Assembly (NCBI RefSeq): GCF_001984065.1 | Contig: NZ_LYVP01000016.1 | Span: 18,708 to 82,707, forward strand | DNA from: Pseudomonas sp. KK4 | GTDB lineage: Bacteria > Pseudomonadota > Gammaproteobacteria > Pseudomonadales > Pseudomonadaceae | DNA: 64,000 nt | Direction: 5' to 3' | In this document: positions 18,619 to 27,561 of the stretch, one piece after another | Layout of the letters: each line of letters opens with the position of its first letter | How positions within the stretch are numbered: the stretch's first letter is position 1 | Made by a program: the position numbers and the translations under genes | The notes under the pieces: model-generated | Told to the model about the DNA's origin: nothing | Databases searched by the model: none | Seen by the model: only the letters and a program-made list of their open reading frames with translations

Positions 18619-19335
18619 TTAAACCACCATCGACACCGCCAACGGCAGCAACACCGCCGTGGCCACGCCCATCAAACTCATCGCCAGCGCCGCGAAGGCG
18701 CCGCATTCTTCGTTTTCCTGCATCGCCACCGCCGTGCCGACCGCGTGGGCGGTCATGCCCAACGCCATGCCCCGGGCCTCGGGGCTGTGCACGCCGAGCC
18801 GGGTCAACAGGCTCGGGCCGAAAATCGCGCCGATCACACCGGTGATCAACACGAACACCGCCGCCAGCGCCGCCACTCCACCAATCTGTTCGGCCACCAG
18901 CATGGCGATCGGCGAGGTCACCGATTTGGGCGCCATGGTCATCAGGATCATGTGTTCAGCGCCGAACCACCAGCCCAGCAGCACCCCCATTCCCGTGGCG
19001 ACCACACCGCCTATCACCAGCGTAGTAAATATCGGCCAGAACAACTGCCGAATCCGTCGCAGGTTCAGGTACAGCGGCACAGCCAGGGCAACCGTGGCCG
19101 GGCCCAGCAGGATGCTGAGGATCTCGGTGCTCTTGCGGTATTCGGCGTAGGTCAGCCCGCAGCCCACCAGCACACCGATCACCAGCAACATGGAGACCAG
19201 CACCGGTTGCAAAAAGATCCAGCGGGTTTTCTCGAACGCCGCCAGCACCAGTTGATAGGCGCCCAGAGTTACGCCAATGCCGAACAACGGATGATGGATC
19301 ACCGACGTCCAGGCGCCTTGCCAGTCAAGGGTCAT
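18619..19335 (-). CDS. LrgB/CidB-family membrane protein
   Basis: A 238-residue integral membrane protein with about seven hydrophobic segments and the LrgB signature (GLLTRLGVHSPEARGMALGM is typical of the conserved region). LrgB/CidB partners with the holin-like LrgA/CidA in membrane permeability, murein hydrolase control and metabolite export. It starts within an ATGA overlap with the cidA-like gene, so the two are translated together. Confidence 0.9.
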   Translation of the reverse strand: MTLDWQGAWTSVIHHPLFGIGVTLGAYQLVLAAFEKTRWIFLQPVLVSMLLVIGVLVGCGLTYAEYRKSTEILSILLGPATVALAVPLYLNLRRIRQLFWPIFTTLVIGGVVATGMGVLLGWWFGAEHMILMTMAPKSVTSPIAMLVAEQIGGVAALAAVFVLITGVIGAIFGPSLLTRLGVHSPEARGMALGMTAHAVGTAVAMQENEECGAFAALAMSLMGVATAVLLPLAVSMVV

Positions 19336-19697
19336 TGGCTGTCCTCGGAAGGTTGTGCGTGACGCTTGATCAGGCGCTGCATCAGTACACCGGCGAAGGC
19401 CATGGACAGCAGCAGGGACAACACCAGCGCGCCGGTAATGGCCCAGAAATCCGCCGCAATGTCCTTGGCATACACCATCACGCCCACCGCTGGCGGCACC
19501 AGCAGCAAGGGCAAATAGCGCAGCAGACTGCTGGCCGCCAGGTTCAGCGGTTCACCGACCTGACCGCGACTGATCAGGAACACCAGCAGCAACAGCAGAC
19601 CGACGATCGGCCCCGGCAGCACTGGTAAAAACAAATGGTTGATCGCTGTACCGAGCAGTTGAAACAGCACCAGCCAGGTCAGGCCACGTAACAACAT
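19332..19697 (-). CDS. CidA/LrgA-family holin-like protein
   Basis: A 121-residue protein with four membrane segments and the CidA/LrgA motif (LPVLPGPIVGLLLLLVFLIS; LLRYLPLLLVPPAVGVMVY). The family resembles phage holins and modulates autolysis or small-metabolite export. The C-terminal tail is basic. No LysR-type cidR regulator is next to it; the divergent gene is a MaoC dehydratase. Confidence 0.9.
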   Translation of the reverse strand: MLLRGLTWLVLFQLLGTAINHLFLPVLPGPIVGLLLLLVFLISRGQVGEPLNLAASSLLRYLPLLLVPPAVGVMVYAKDIAADFWAITGALVLSLLLSMAFAGVLMQRLIKRHAQPSEDSQ

Positions 19698-19893
19698 CCT
19701 TCATTCTCCCGCAGAACCCGTCACCCGCAAGGGCGGGCCGGGCATTATAAACACGCCTGCCCTATGGATCGGCATTCGCCATAAGCATGGTCGGTTGACC
19801 GGAGCAATTCGCCATGTTGATCTAAAGTGGTAGACCGGGAGACCAGATCCCCCGGCTGAAACTATAAAACCGATGAACCCAAGGAGAGTCTCA

Positions 19894-20349
19894 ATGCCCT
19901 ATGTTCCAGTTGCAGAGCTCAATGATTATGTCGGCAAGGAACTTGGACGTTCCGAATGGCTAACGATCGATCAGGAACGCATCAACCTGTTCGCCGAAGC
20001 CACAGGGGACTATCAGTTCATCCACGTCGATCCGGTCAAGGCCGCGCAAACCCCCTTCGGCAGCACCATTGCCCATGGCTTCCTGTCGCTGTCGCTGATC
20101 CCGAAACTGATGGAAGACATCCTCATCCTGCCCGAAGGCCTGAAGATGGTGGTCAATTACGGCCTGGACAGCGTGCGCTTCATTCAACCGGTCAAGGTCA
20201 ACTCCAACGTGCGCCTGAAGGTCGACCTGACCGAGGTGTCCGAGAAGAAACCCGGCCAATGGCTGCTCAAGGCCACCGCCACCCTGGAAATCGAAGGCTC
20301 GGACAAACCGGCGTATATCGCTGAACCGCTGTCGCTCTGCTTCGTGTAA
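19894..20349 (+). CDS. MaoC-family (R)-enoyl-CoA hydratase-like protein
   Basis: A 151-residue single hot-dog-fold protein. The hydratase motif is present: FAEATGDYQFIHVDPVKAAQ with Asp and His in the usual catalytic places, followed by FGSTIAHGFLSLSL. Members hydrate (R)-enoyl-CoA in fatty-acid or polyhydroxyalkanoate metabolism; the exact substrate cannot be told from sequence. ATG 19894 is chosen because AAGGAG lies 8 bp before it. Probably monocistronic, with its own promoter in the 196-bp divergent gap to cidA. Confidence 0.88.
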   Translation: MPYVPVAELNDYVGKELGRSEWLTIDQERINLFAEATGDYQFIHVDPVKAAQTPFGSTIAHGFLSLSLIPKLMEDILILPEGLKMVVNYGLDSVRFIQPVKVNSNVRLKVDLTEVSEKKPGQWLLKATATLEIEGSDKPAYIAEPLSLCFV

Positions 20350-20462
20350 AGCCTCACGGAAGCGAAGCAGCCCAGGCTGTTTCGCACCCGCTGCATTTCT
20401 ACCGGCTGTATAAGGTCACATAGCTGCGGCATACTCGGTCGCCTAATTGCCCGGAACCCGCT

Positions 20463-22181
20463 ATGCGCTCACTTGCACTCCTTGCCTTGACCCTGATGCT
20501 CACCGCGTGCGGTGACGGTGAATCACCGCTGCCTCCCGACGCCCGTCTGCCGGACGGCGGCCGCTATCGCGGTGATCTGGTCGATGGATTGCTGCAAGGC
20601 CAGGGCCGTATCGATTATCCCAATGGCAGCTGGTACGCCGGCGACTTCGACAAGGGCCAATGGCACGGCCAGGGCGAATGGCATGGCAGCAACGGCGAAG
20701 TCTATCGCGGGCAGTTCAACCAAGGCCTGTTCGACGGTCAGGGCAGCCTGACCACCAATGGCAGCAGCTACAACGGCGGCTTCAAGCTCGGCCGGCGCGA
20801 CGGTGAAGGCACGCTCAAAGAAAACGGCATGACCTACCGCGGCGAATTCAAGGCCGATCAGTATTCTGGCCTGGGTCGCCTGGAACTCGAAGACGGCAGC
20901 GCCTATCAAGGCCAGTTCGCCCACGGCAAACCCAACGGCGAAGGACAGCGCAGCGACGGTAACGGCAATCAGTTCACCGGGCGCTTCGTCGACGGTCAGC
21001 TGGAAGGCAACGGGACATTCAACAGCGCAGACGGCGACACCTATGTCGGGGCCTTCAAGAACAATCAACTGCACGGCAAGGGTCGCTACGAAAACGCGGA
21101 CGGCGATGTGTGGCTGGGTCAATTCAAGGAAGGCTCGCTCAATGGCAAGGGCGAACTGATCGGCGCCGACGGCAGCCACTACATCGGCTACTTCAACGAT
21201 TGGCGTTTCAGTGGTCAAGGCCGCCTGAACCTGGCGGACGGCAGCTTCTACACCGGCCAGTTCGACAACGATGCCTACGCCGGTCGCGGCACCCTGGTGC
21301 TGACGGATGGCTCGGTGCTCAGCGGCACCTGGATCAATGGCCAACGGGTGCGCGATGCCGATGGCAAGTTGCTGCCCGACACCCTCGAACTCGGCCTGCT
21401 GTCCCAGGGGCGCCTACTGGAAGATGCCTTGGGCAACGTACCGGCCTCGACCCCGGCAGTGGAGCTGTACACCCTGACCCTGGGCGGCGACGGCAAGCAA
21501 AGCGTGTTCCTGCGTGAATCGGACTACGTTGCCAACATGCTCACCAGCCGTTTCGGCGCCTTCGGCCAGATTCGCCTGGTCAACCATCGCGATCACCTCA
21601 GCGACCGGCCGATGGCCACCCGGGAAAACCTGCGTCGCGCCGCCGTGACCCTGGCAGAACGCAGCGGCCCGGAAGACTTGATTTTCATCTACCTGACCAG
21701 CCACGGCACCAGCGAGCATGAACTGGTGCTCGACCAGCCGCGCATGGAACTGGCCGACCTGCCGGCGGACGAACTGGCGGCCGTGCTGGCGCCGCTGAAG
21801 AACCGCGACAAAGTGATCGTGATTTCGTCCTGCTACTCCGGCGGCTTCATTCCCGCCCTCAAGGACGAACGCACCTTGATCATGACCGCTTCGCGAGCCG
21901 ATCGCGTGTCGTTCGGCTGCTCCGAAGAAGCCAACTTCACCTATTTCGGCGATGCTCTGTTCGCCCAGGCCCTAAACCAGACCGATGACCTGGAACAAGC
22001 CTTCAAACTGGCCAAGGCCACCGTCGCCGAGCGTGAGCTGGCCGACGGTTTCGAAGCGTCTGAACCGCAGATCTGGGCACCGAAAACCGTGCTTTCCCAT
22101 TGGCAGTTATTGCGCAAACAGCAAGCCCGCAAAGCCCTGCAAAGTGTGTCGATCGACGGCAAGGATGCAAAGACCAACTAA
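20463..22181 (+). CDS. MORN-repeat lipoprotein with C13-family (legumain-like) cysteine peptidase domain
   Basis: A 572-residue putative outer-membrane or periplasmic lipoprotein: signal MRSLALLALTLMLTAC with Cys16 in the lipobox. Residues ~34-300 hold about eleven MORN repeats with a ~23-residue period (units such as YRGQFNQGLFDGQG and YVGAFKNNQLHGKG). A caspase-like C13 peptidase domain (~335-540) follows, with His414 in IYLTSHGTSEH and Cys457 in VIVISSCYSGGF forming the expected dyad. MORN repeats elsewhere bind lipids or scaffold proteins; substrate and role here are unknown. Ends 27 bp before an NAD(P)-binding protein gene, likely an operon. Confidence 0.85.
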   Translation: MRSLALLALTLMLTACGDGESPLPPDARLPDGGRYRGDLVDGLLQGQGRIDYPNGSWYAGDFDKGQWHGQGEWHGSNGEVYRGQFNQGLFDGQGSLTTNGSSYNGGFKLGRRDGEGTLKENGMTYRGEFKADQYSGLGRLELEDGSAYQGQFAHGKPNGEGQRSDGNGNQFTGRFVDGQLEGNGTFNSADGDTYVGAFKNNQLHGKGRYENADGDVWLGQFKEGSLNGKGELIGADGSHYIGYFNDWRFSGQGRLNLADGSFYTGQFDNDAYAGRGTLVLTDGSVLSGTWINGQRVRDADGKLLPDTLELGLLSQGRLLEDALGNVPASTPAVELYTLTLGGDGKQSVFLRESDYVANMLTSRFGAFGQIRLVNHRDHLSDRPMATRENLRRAAVTLAERSGPEDLIFIYLTSHGTSEHELVLDQPRMELADLPADELAAVLAPLKNRDKVIVISSCYSGGFIPALKDERTLIMTASRADRVSFGCSEEANFTYFGDALFAQALNQTDDLEQAFKLAKATVAERELADGFEASEPQIWAPKTVLSHWQLLRKQQARKALQSVSIDGKDAKTN

Positions 22182-22208
22182 GCTGAACAGTATCAAGGGA
22201 GAAACACT

Positions 22209-22850
22209 ATGTACTTGACGCCTCAGCACGTACTGCTTGCCGGAGCCACAGGCCTGACCGGTGAGCACCTGCTCGACCGCTTGCTCAATGAGCCAACGAT
22301 ATCGCGGGTTCTGGCACCTTCACGCCGGCCGCTGGCCAAGCATCCGCACCTGGAAAACCCGGTGGGCGACCCGGCAATGTTCCTGCCGCAACTGAGCGGC
22401 CGGGTCGACATCGCCTATTGCTGCCTGGGCACCACCATCAAACAGGCCGGCTCGGAAGAAGCGTTTCGCGCGGTGGACCTGGACATGGTCGTGGCGTTCG
22501 GCAAACGCGCCCGGGAGATGGGCGCGCGGCACCTGATCGTGATCAGTGCCCTGGGGGCCGATCGCCGGTCTTCAATTTTTTATAACAAGGTCAAAGGCGA
22601 GATGGAGCACGCCTTGCGCGCCCAGGATTGGCCGCAGCTGACCATCTGTCGCCCTTCGCTGCTGCTGGGCGAACGCACCGAACCACGTCTGGGCGAGAAG
22701 GTTGCCGGGCCATTGTCTCGGCTGATTCCCGGCAAGTACCACGGCATCGAAGCTTGCCAACTGGCCCGCGCGATGTGGCGTTTGGCGCTGGAGGAGCAGG
22801 ATGGGGTGAGGATTGTCGAGTCGGATGAATTGAGGAAGTTGGGCAAATAA
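22209..22850 (+). CDS. NAD(P)H-binding short-chain oxidoreductase-like protein
   Basis: A 213-residue Rossmann-fold protein of the atypical SDR/NmrA-like group. The N-terminal dinucleotide motif is [20 protein letters not shown]; further on are [17 protein letters not shown] and the YNKVKGEME segment, which supplies the Tyr/Lys pair. Similar to the HTATIP2/YbjT-type proteins; substrate not known. AAGGGAG precedes the ATG by 8 bp. Lies 27 bp after the MORN/C13 gene on the same strand. Confidence 0.8.
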   Translation: MYLTPQHVLLAGATGLTGEHLLDRLLNEPTISRVLAPSRRPLAKHPHLENPVGDPAMFLPQLSGRVDIAYCCLGTTIKQAGSEEAFRAVDLDMVVAFGKRAREMGARHLIVISALGADRRSSIFYNKVKGEMEHALRAQDWPQLTICRPSLLLGERTEPRLGEKVAGPLSRLIPGKYHGIEACQLARAMWRLALEEQDGVRIVESDELRKLGK

Positions 22851-22870
22851 GCTGCGGTGCCCTGGCGGAC

Positions 22871-22956
22871 GCCTTCGCGAGCAAGCCCGCTCCCACATTG
22901 GACCGCGCTCTCTCAAGCGCCCCGGTCAAATGTGGGAGCGGGCTTGCTCGCGAAGG
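22871..22956. repeat. REP doublet (REPIN)
   Basis: Inverted copies of the fluorescens-group REP core separated by ~33 bp, filling the convergent gap between the oxidoreductase and the YceK-like gene. Confidence 0.9.
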
Positions 22957-22981
22957 ACGCGCCACACATTCCCGCCTTAAG

Positions 22982-23266
22982 CTACAACCCGCCCGTCGCC
23001 TGAAAACTCACCCCAATCACCGTCAACACCGACAACGGCAGCAGCAACGTATCAAGCAATGCACTGGCCGGCAGATCCACCCCCGGATAACTCGGTGCTT
23101 CGGCGCCAAAACGGTCCATCGCGCAACAACCGCCATTCATCGCATACACATCCAGCCGCGTCCCGGCGTACACCACCGGTGCCCCTGGCTTGGCCGCATC
23201 CAGCGTGCGCGCGGTGGCACAGCCCGCCAGTTGCACCGCCAGCAACACGATCAGCAGCTTATTCAT
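22982..23266 (-). CDS. YceK/YidQ-family lipoprotein (DUF1375)
   Basis: A 94-residue small lipoprotein: signal [13 protein letters not shown] with Cys16. The mature part has the family pattern [40 protein letters not shown] and one hydrophobic C-terminal stretch. Function unknown; members are predicted outer-membrane lipoproteins. Its start overlaps the 3' end of ubiX by 8 bp, so it is the last gene of the mpl-ubiX transcript. Confidence 0.85.
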   Translation of the reverse strand: MNKLLIVLLAVQLAGCATARTLDAAKPGAPVVYAGTRLDVYAMNGGCCAMDRFGAEAPSYPGVDLPASALLDTLLLPLSVLTVIGVSFQATGGL

Positions 23267-23891
23267 CGCTGGACAGATGGTTTTCGCCCCAACGCGGCAG
23301 CATGTCCTGAGGAATGTTCAGCAGATTGAGAATGCGCGCCACCACGAAATCGATCAGGTCATCGATGGTTTGCGGCTGGTGGTAGAAGCCCGGCGATGCC
23401 GGCAGGATCGTCACCCCCATGTTCGACAACTTGAGCATGTGCTCCAGATGGATGCTTGAATACGGCGCTTCCCGGGGCACCAGAATCAGCTGACGGCGCT
23501 CCTTCAAGGTTACGTCGGCGGCACGCTCGATCAGGTTATTGCAGGCGCCGGTGGCAATGGCGGACAAAGTGCCAGTTGAACACGGCACCACCACCATCGC
23601 CGCTGGCGCGCCGGAGCCCGAGGCCACCGGCGACATCCAGTCTTCCTTGCCATATACCCGAATCTGCCCGGCAGCAGCGCCGGTGTATTCGGTGAGGAAC
23701 GCCTGCATCATCTGCGGCTTGGCCGGCAGCGTGACGTCGGTTTCGGTGGCCATCACCAGTTGCGCGGCCTTGGAAATCAGGAAATGCACTTCGCGGTCGT
23801 CGCGCACCAGGCAATCGAGCAGGCGCAAGCCGTACTGGGCGCCGGAAGCGCCGGTCATCGCCAGCGTGACGCGGTCCGGGCCGTTATTCAT
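23259..23891 (-). CDS. ubiX: Flavin prenyltransferase UbiX
   Basis: Joins a dimethylallyl group to FMN, making the prenyl-FMN cofactor of the UbiD decarboxylase in ubiquinone synthesis. ATG 23891 overlaps the mpl stop (ATGA) and gives 210 residues; longer starts lie inside mpl. FMN-binding features are visible: [14 protein letters not shown], the [20 protein letters not shown] segment and [14 protein letters not shown]. Confidence 0.95.
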   Translation of the reverse strand: MNNGPDRVTLAMTGASGAQYGLRLLDCLVRDDREVHFLISKAAQLVMATETDVTLPAKPQMMQAFLTEYTGAAAGQIRVYGKEDWMSPVASGSGAPAAMVVVPCSTGTLSAIATGACNNLIERAADVTLKERRQLILVPREAPYSSIHLEHMLKLSNMGVTILPASPGFYHQPQTIDDLIDFVVARILNLLNIPQDMLPRWGENHLSSDE

Positions 23892-25237
23892 TTGAGCGCC
23901 TCGGCGAGTTTGCCGTGCAGGCCGCCGAAGCCGCCGTTGCTCATGATCACCACGTGCGTGCCCGATTGCGCCTGGCTTTTCACCCGTTCGATGATGCCTT
24001 CCAGCGAATCGCTGACAATCGACGGCACGGTGCACAGCGCCGCCGTCGCCCCCAGGTCCCAGCCGAGGTTGGCCGGGGCGTACCAGATCACCTGATCGGC
24101 ATCAACCACGCTTTCCGGCAAGCCGTCGCGGTGCGCCCCAAGCTTCATCGAGTTGGAGCGCGGCTCGATGATCGCGATCAGCGGCGCATCGCCAATGCGC
24201 TTGCGCAGGCCGTCGAGGGTGGTGGCGATGGCGGTCGGATGGTGGGCGAAGTCGTCATAGATGGTGATGCCGCGCACTTCGGCGACTTTTTCCATCCGCC
24301 GCTTCACGCTTTTGAACGCGCTCAACGCGGCGATGCCCATGGACGGCACCACACCGACGTGGCGCGCTGCAGCCAACGTGGCCAAGGCATTGGCGACGTT
24401 GTGCTGGCCGGTCATGTCCCATTCGACCACACCCTGGGAAACCCCTTCGAACATCACTTCGAAGGCCGAACCGTCTTCGCTGAGCAACTTGACCTGCCAC
24501 TGACCACCGGCACCGGTGGTTTGCACCGGGGTCCAGCAACCCATTTCGATGACCCGCTGCAATGCAGGCTCGGTGGTCGGATGAATCACCAGGCCTTCGC
24601 TCGGGATGGTCCGCACCAAATGGTGGAATTGCCGTTCGATGGCTGGCAGATCGGGGAAGATGTCGGCGTGATCGTATTCCAGGTTATTCAGGATCGCGGT
24701 GCGCGGACCGTAGTGGACGAACTTGGAACGTTTATCGAAAAAGGCGCTGTCGTATTCATCGGCTTCGATCACGAAAAACGGTGTGCCGCCCAAACGCGCC
24801 GACACCGAGAAGTTCTGCGGTACACCGCCAATCAGGAAGCCCGGGCTCATGCCCGCGTGCTCCAGCACCCAGGCAAGCATGCTGCTGGTGGTGGTCTTGC
24901 CGTGGGTGCCGGCAACCGCCAGCACCCAGCGCCCTCGCAGGACGTGCTCGGCCAGCCATTGCGGGCCGGAAACGTAAGGCAGGCCTTTGTTGAGCACATA
25001 TTCCACCGCCGGGTTGCCGCGGGACATGGCATTGCCGATCACCACCAGGTCCGGCGCCGGATCAAGCTGCGCCGGGTCGTAGCCCTGGGTCAACTCAATG
25101 CCCTGAGCCTCCAGCTGAGTGCTCATCGGCGGGTAGACGTTGGCATCGGAGCCGGTCACGTGATGGCCCAGCTCTTTGGCCAGAACCGCCATCGAACCCA
25201 TGAAAGTGCCGCAGATACCAAGAATATGAATGTGCAT
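23888..25237 (-). CDS. mpl: UDP-N-acetylmuramate:L-Ala-gamma-D-Glu-meso-DAP ligase
   Basis: Recycling ligase that attaches salvaged murein tripeptide to UDP-MurNAc, feeding precursor synthesis. The 449-residue Mur-ligase fold shows the UDP-binding start [20 protein letters not shown], the ATP P-loop [14 protein letters not shown] (~107-120) and the C-terminal ligase domain ([27 protein letters not shown]). Works after LdcA, encoded at 3.2-4.1 kb. Coupled to ubiX by an ATGA overlap. Confidence 0.96.
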   Translation of the reverse strand: MHIHILGICGTFMGSMAVLAKELGHHVTGSDANVYPPMSTQLEAQGIELTQGYDPAQLDPAPDLVVIGNAMSRGNPAVEYVLNKGLPYVSGPQWLAEHVLRGRWVLAVAGTHGKTTTSSMLAWVLEHAGMSPGFLIGGVPQNFSVSARLGGTPFFVIEADEYDSAFFDKRSKFVHYGPRTAILNNLEYDHADIFPDLPAIERQFHHLVRTIPSEGLVIHPTTEPALQRVIEMGCWTPVQTTGAGGQWQVKLLSEDGSAFEVMFEGVSQGVVEWDMTGQHNVANALATLAAARHVGVVPSMGIAALSAFKSVKRRMEKVAEVRGITIYDDFAHHPTAIATTLDGLRKRIGDAPLIAIIEPRSNSMKLGAHRDGLPESVVDADQVIWYAPANLGWDLGATAALCTVPSIVSDSLEGIIERVKSQAQSGTHVVIMSNGGFGGLHGKLAEALK

Positions 25238-25333
25238 AGTCGACCTCGTAAAACATGGCCGCAGGTTAGCTTAGGGAGGGGAAATTCGCACTCTTTAGCT
25301 GCGGCTGCCCCGACCACTGTGGCGAGGGGGCCG

Positions 25334-27244
25334 TCAGCGGGCGATACCGTGCTTGCGCAGTTTGCGGTAGAGGGTATTGCGACTCACACCAAGCTGTTCG
25401 GCGGTATGGGTCATGTGCCAGCGCGTATGCTCCAGCGCATTGAGTAGCGCCAGCCGCTCGGCATCCGCCAGCGGACGTTCCGACGCTTCAATGGGGTGTA
25501 CCGCCAATGGCCGGGACTGGCGGATCATCACCGGCAAATCCTCCAGACCGACTCGCCCGCCATCGCACAACGCGGCCAGCGTGCGCAGCACATTACGCAA
25601 CTGCCGCACGTTGCCCGGCCAGGCAAAGGCCAGCAGGGCCTGGCGTGCCGGCTCATCGATCAGTACCGTTTCCCCTCGCGCTTCTTCGGCCAGCAAAAAG
25701 TCGAGCAGCTGCGATTTATCACCGCGCTCGCGCAACGCCGGCAGCGCGACTTCCAGGCCATTGAGCCGGTAATACAAGTCTTCGCGGAAGCTGCCCTCCT
25801 GGACCCGAGCCAGCAGATCACGGTGAGTGGCGCTGATGATCCGCACGTTGATCATCTGTGGCTCGCCACCGATGGGCACCACCTGACGGTCTTCGAGCAC
25901 CCTCAATAGCCGGGTCTGCAATGCCAGGGGCATGTCGCCGATTTCATCGAGGAACAAGGTCCCGCCATCGGCCTGCTGCAACTTGCCGCGCATGCCTTCC
26001 TTGCGCGCCCCGGTGAAACTGCCGCCGCGATAGCCGAACAGTTCACTTTCGATCAGGCTTTCGGGGATGGCCGCGCAATTGAGGGCGACGAAGGCCTTGT
26101 CGGCGCGCTGACTGGCGTGGTGCACCGCTTTGGCGAATGCCTCCTTGCCCGAACCGGTTTCGCCGTGGATCAGCAATGGCGCGTCTCGTTCGTACACCCG
26201 CAGGGCCTTGCGAAAATCCGTCTGTAACGCGGCGTCACCCAGGCAGATCCCGGGCAGTTGCGCACGGTCCTCAATGACAGGGGCCGGTACCCGTGGCATC
26301 GGTGTGCGCGGGGCCTGCCCGCGCAAAACGGCAAACAGCCGCCGCCCGTCACGGGTACGCAACGGCCAACCGGCGCTGGCATCAGGGCTGGCACGGCCGA
26401 GCATTTCATCGAGTGTGCAGTCGAAAAATGCCTCCACCGGTTGCCCCATCAAACCGCCACGGCCCTGCCCCAGCAGGTTCAGTGCACTTTGATTGACCGC
26501 GCAGATGTGCCCCTCCCCGTCGAACGCCAGCAGCCCTTCGCTGAACAGGCCGACAGATTCGGCCTGCAGATGAAATCGCAGCAACCACTGGTTGGCGAAG
26601 TTGCGCAGGAAATAGCTGCTCTCGATCATTTTCGCCGAAAGATTGACCAAGGCCATAGTGTGGAACTGGCTCTGGCGCGACACATCGGGCCGCGCCGAGG
26701 ACACGTCGAGCACTGCCAGCAGTTCACCATGCGGGTCGAACACCGGGCTTGCCGAGCAGGTCAGGCCGGTGTGGCGGCCGCGAAAATGCTCGTCTCGATG
26801 AATGGTCAGCGCCTGGCGCTCCACCAGGCAGGTGCCAATGCCATTGGTGCCCTCGCAGGCCTCGCTCCAGTCGGCGCCGAGCCAGAGCCCTGCCCGCTCA
26901 AAAATCTTGCGCTCGGTGGGGGCCGTCACACAGTTGAGGATCACGCCACGAGCATCGGTCAGCAGCACCGCATGGCCCGCGCCGCAAAGCTGCTGATGCA
27001 GGCTGGTCATTTCATTGCCAGCAATGTGCAACACCTGCTGCAGGCGCTCGCGACTTTCGAGGACGCGGCCATGCTCCAGCACCGTTGGCGCCATGGTCAG
27101 GGCAGGATCGAGGTGATAGTCCTCCAGGCACCGCAGCCACGACCGGGCGATGGACGGATCAGTGCCAGGCCCGTGCAAATGGGCTTTGCCCTGGGTCACG
27201 GTCAGAACCTGTTGGGCATGGCGACTCAAGTGGTTGTCGTGCAT
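25334..27244 (-). CDS. eatR: Sigma-54-dependent activator, EatR/AcoR-like
   Basis: A 636-residue bacterial enhancer-binding protein. An N-terminal GAF-type sensory region (~60-210, with GLWLGADWSEACEGTNGIGT) and a PAS-like stretch (~230-290) precede the AAA+ domain: Walker A GETGSGKEAF (~355-364), sigma-54 contact loop GSFTGA (~405, variant of GAFTGA) and Walker B GGTLFLDEIGDMP. The C-terminus is a Fis-type helix-turn-helix (AEQLGVSRNTLYRKLRKHG). It is divergent from an aldehyde dehydrogenase with a sigma-54 promoter, matching P. aeruginosa EatR (PA4021), the ethanolamine-catabolism activator. GGGGAGA precedes the ATG. Confidence 0.88.
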   Translation of the reverse strand: MHDNHLSRHAQQVLTVTQGKAHLHGPGTDPSIARSWLRCLEDYHLDPALTMAPTVLEHGRVLESRERLQQVLHIAGNEMTSLHQQLCGAGHAVLLTDARGVILNCVTAPTERKIFERAGLWLGADWSEACEGTNGIGTCLVERQALTIHRDEHFRGRHTGLTCSASPVFDPHGELLAVLDVSSARPDVSRQSQFHTMALVNLSAKMIESSYFLRNFANQWLLRFHLQAESVGLFSEGLLAFDGEGHICAVNQSALNLLGQGRGGLMGQPVEAFFDCTLDEMLGRASPDASAGWPLRTRDGRRLFAVLRGQAPRTPMPRVPAPVIEDRAQLPGICLGDAALQTDFRKALRVYERDAPLLIHGETGSGKEAFAKAVHHASQRADKAFVALNCAAIPESLIESELFGYRGGSFTGARKEGMRGKLQQADGGTLFLDEIGDMPLALQTRLLRVLEDRQVVPIGGEPQMINVRIISATHRDLLARVQEGSFREDLYYRLNGLEVALPALRERGDKSQLLDFLLAEEARGETVLIDEPARQALLAFAWPGNVRQLRNVLRTLAALCDGGRVGLEDLPVMIRQSRPLAVHPIEASERPLADAERLALLNALEHTRWHMTHTAEQLGVSRNTLYRKLRKHGIAR

Positions 27245-27366
27245 TTCTTATTGTTCTCCCCGAAAGGTTTCCACGTTCCTGCTGGCGACATCAACGGTGC
27301 GGATTGCCCGAGCATCCTCCAGGCCGGCCGTCATTGCAATGCTGGCAAGACCGGCCCGTCACAGGC

Positions 27367-27384
27367 TGTGCCATAAACGGTACA
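27367..27384. promoter_or_regulatory. Candidate EatR upstream activator site
   Basis: Dyad TGTGCC-N6-GGTACA (one mismatch between arms) centred about 110 bp upstream of the sigma-54 -24 element, the usual distance for an enhancer-type site. TGTCAC and CGTCAC repeats follow downstream. Assignment to EatR is inference. Confidence 0.45.
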
Positions 27385-27480
27385 AAGTGTCACGGGCAGT
27401 GTATCGATAGCGTCACGCGCGCTCTCCACCGGTCCGACAAAAACAACGCAAAGCCTTGATTTGCCTGACCTGCAAGGCAG

Positions 27481-27496
27481 TGGCCCGGCCTTTGCT
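27481..27496 (+). promoter_or_regulatory. Sigma-54 promoter of the aldehyde dehydrogenase operon
   Basis: TGGCCCGGCCTTTGCT has the invariant GG and GC separated by ten bases, as in the consensus TGGCAC-N5-TTGC. Transcription would start near 27507, about 55 bp before the ATG. The neighbouring sigma-54 activator supports it. Confidence 0.8.
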
Positions 27497-27561
27497 CTAC
27501 GCTTAAGGCAGGCGCACATGCGCTCTCCCTTATAAGCACAAAAAGCCAAGGAGAAATCACC

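Larger units (their letters stand above)
27245..27561. other. Divergent regulatory region eatR / aldehyde dehydrogenase
   Basis: A 317-bp intergenic region without a gene. It contains an activator-site candidate (27367-27384), a sigma-54 promoter (27481-27496) and the ribosome binding site AAGGAG (27549-27554) of the aldehyde dehydrogenase. No clear sigma-70 promoter for eatR could be picked. Confidence 0.8.

Noticed and set aside
22860..22960. CRISPR-like repeat
   Set aside because: The repeated units are inverted REP cores, not direct repeats with spacers, and no cas genes exist.
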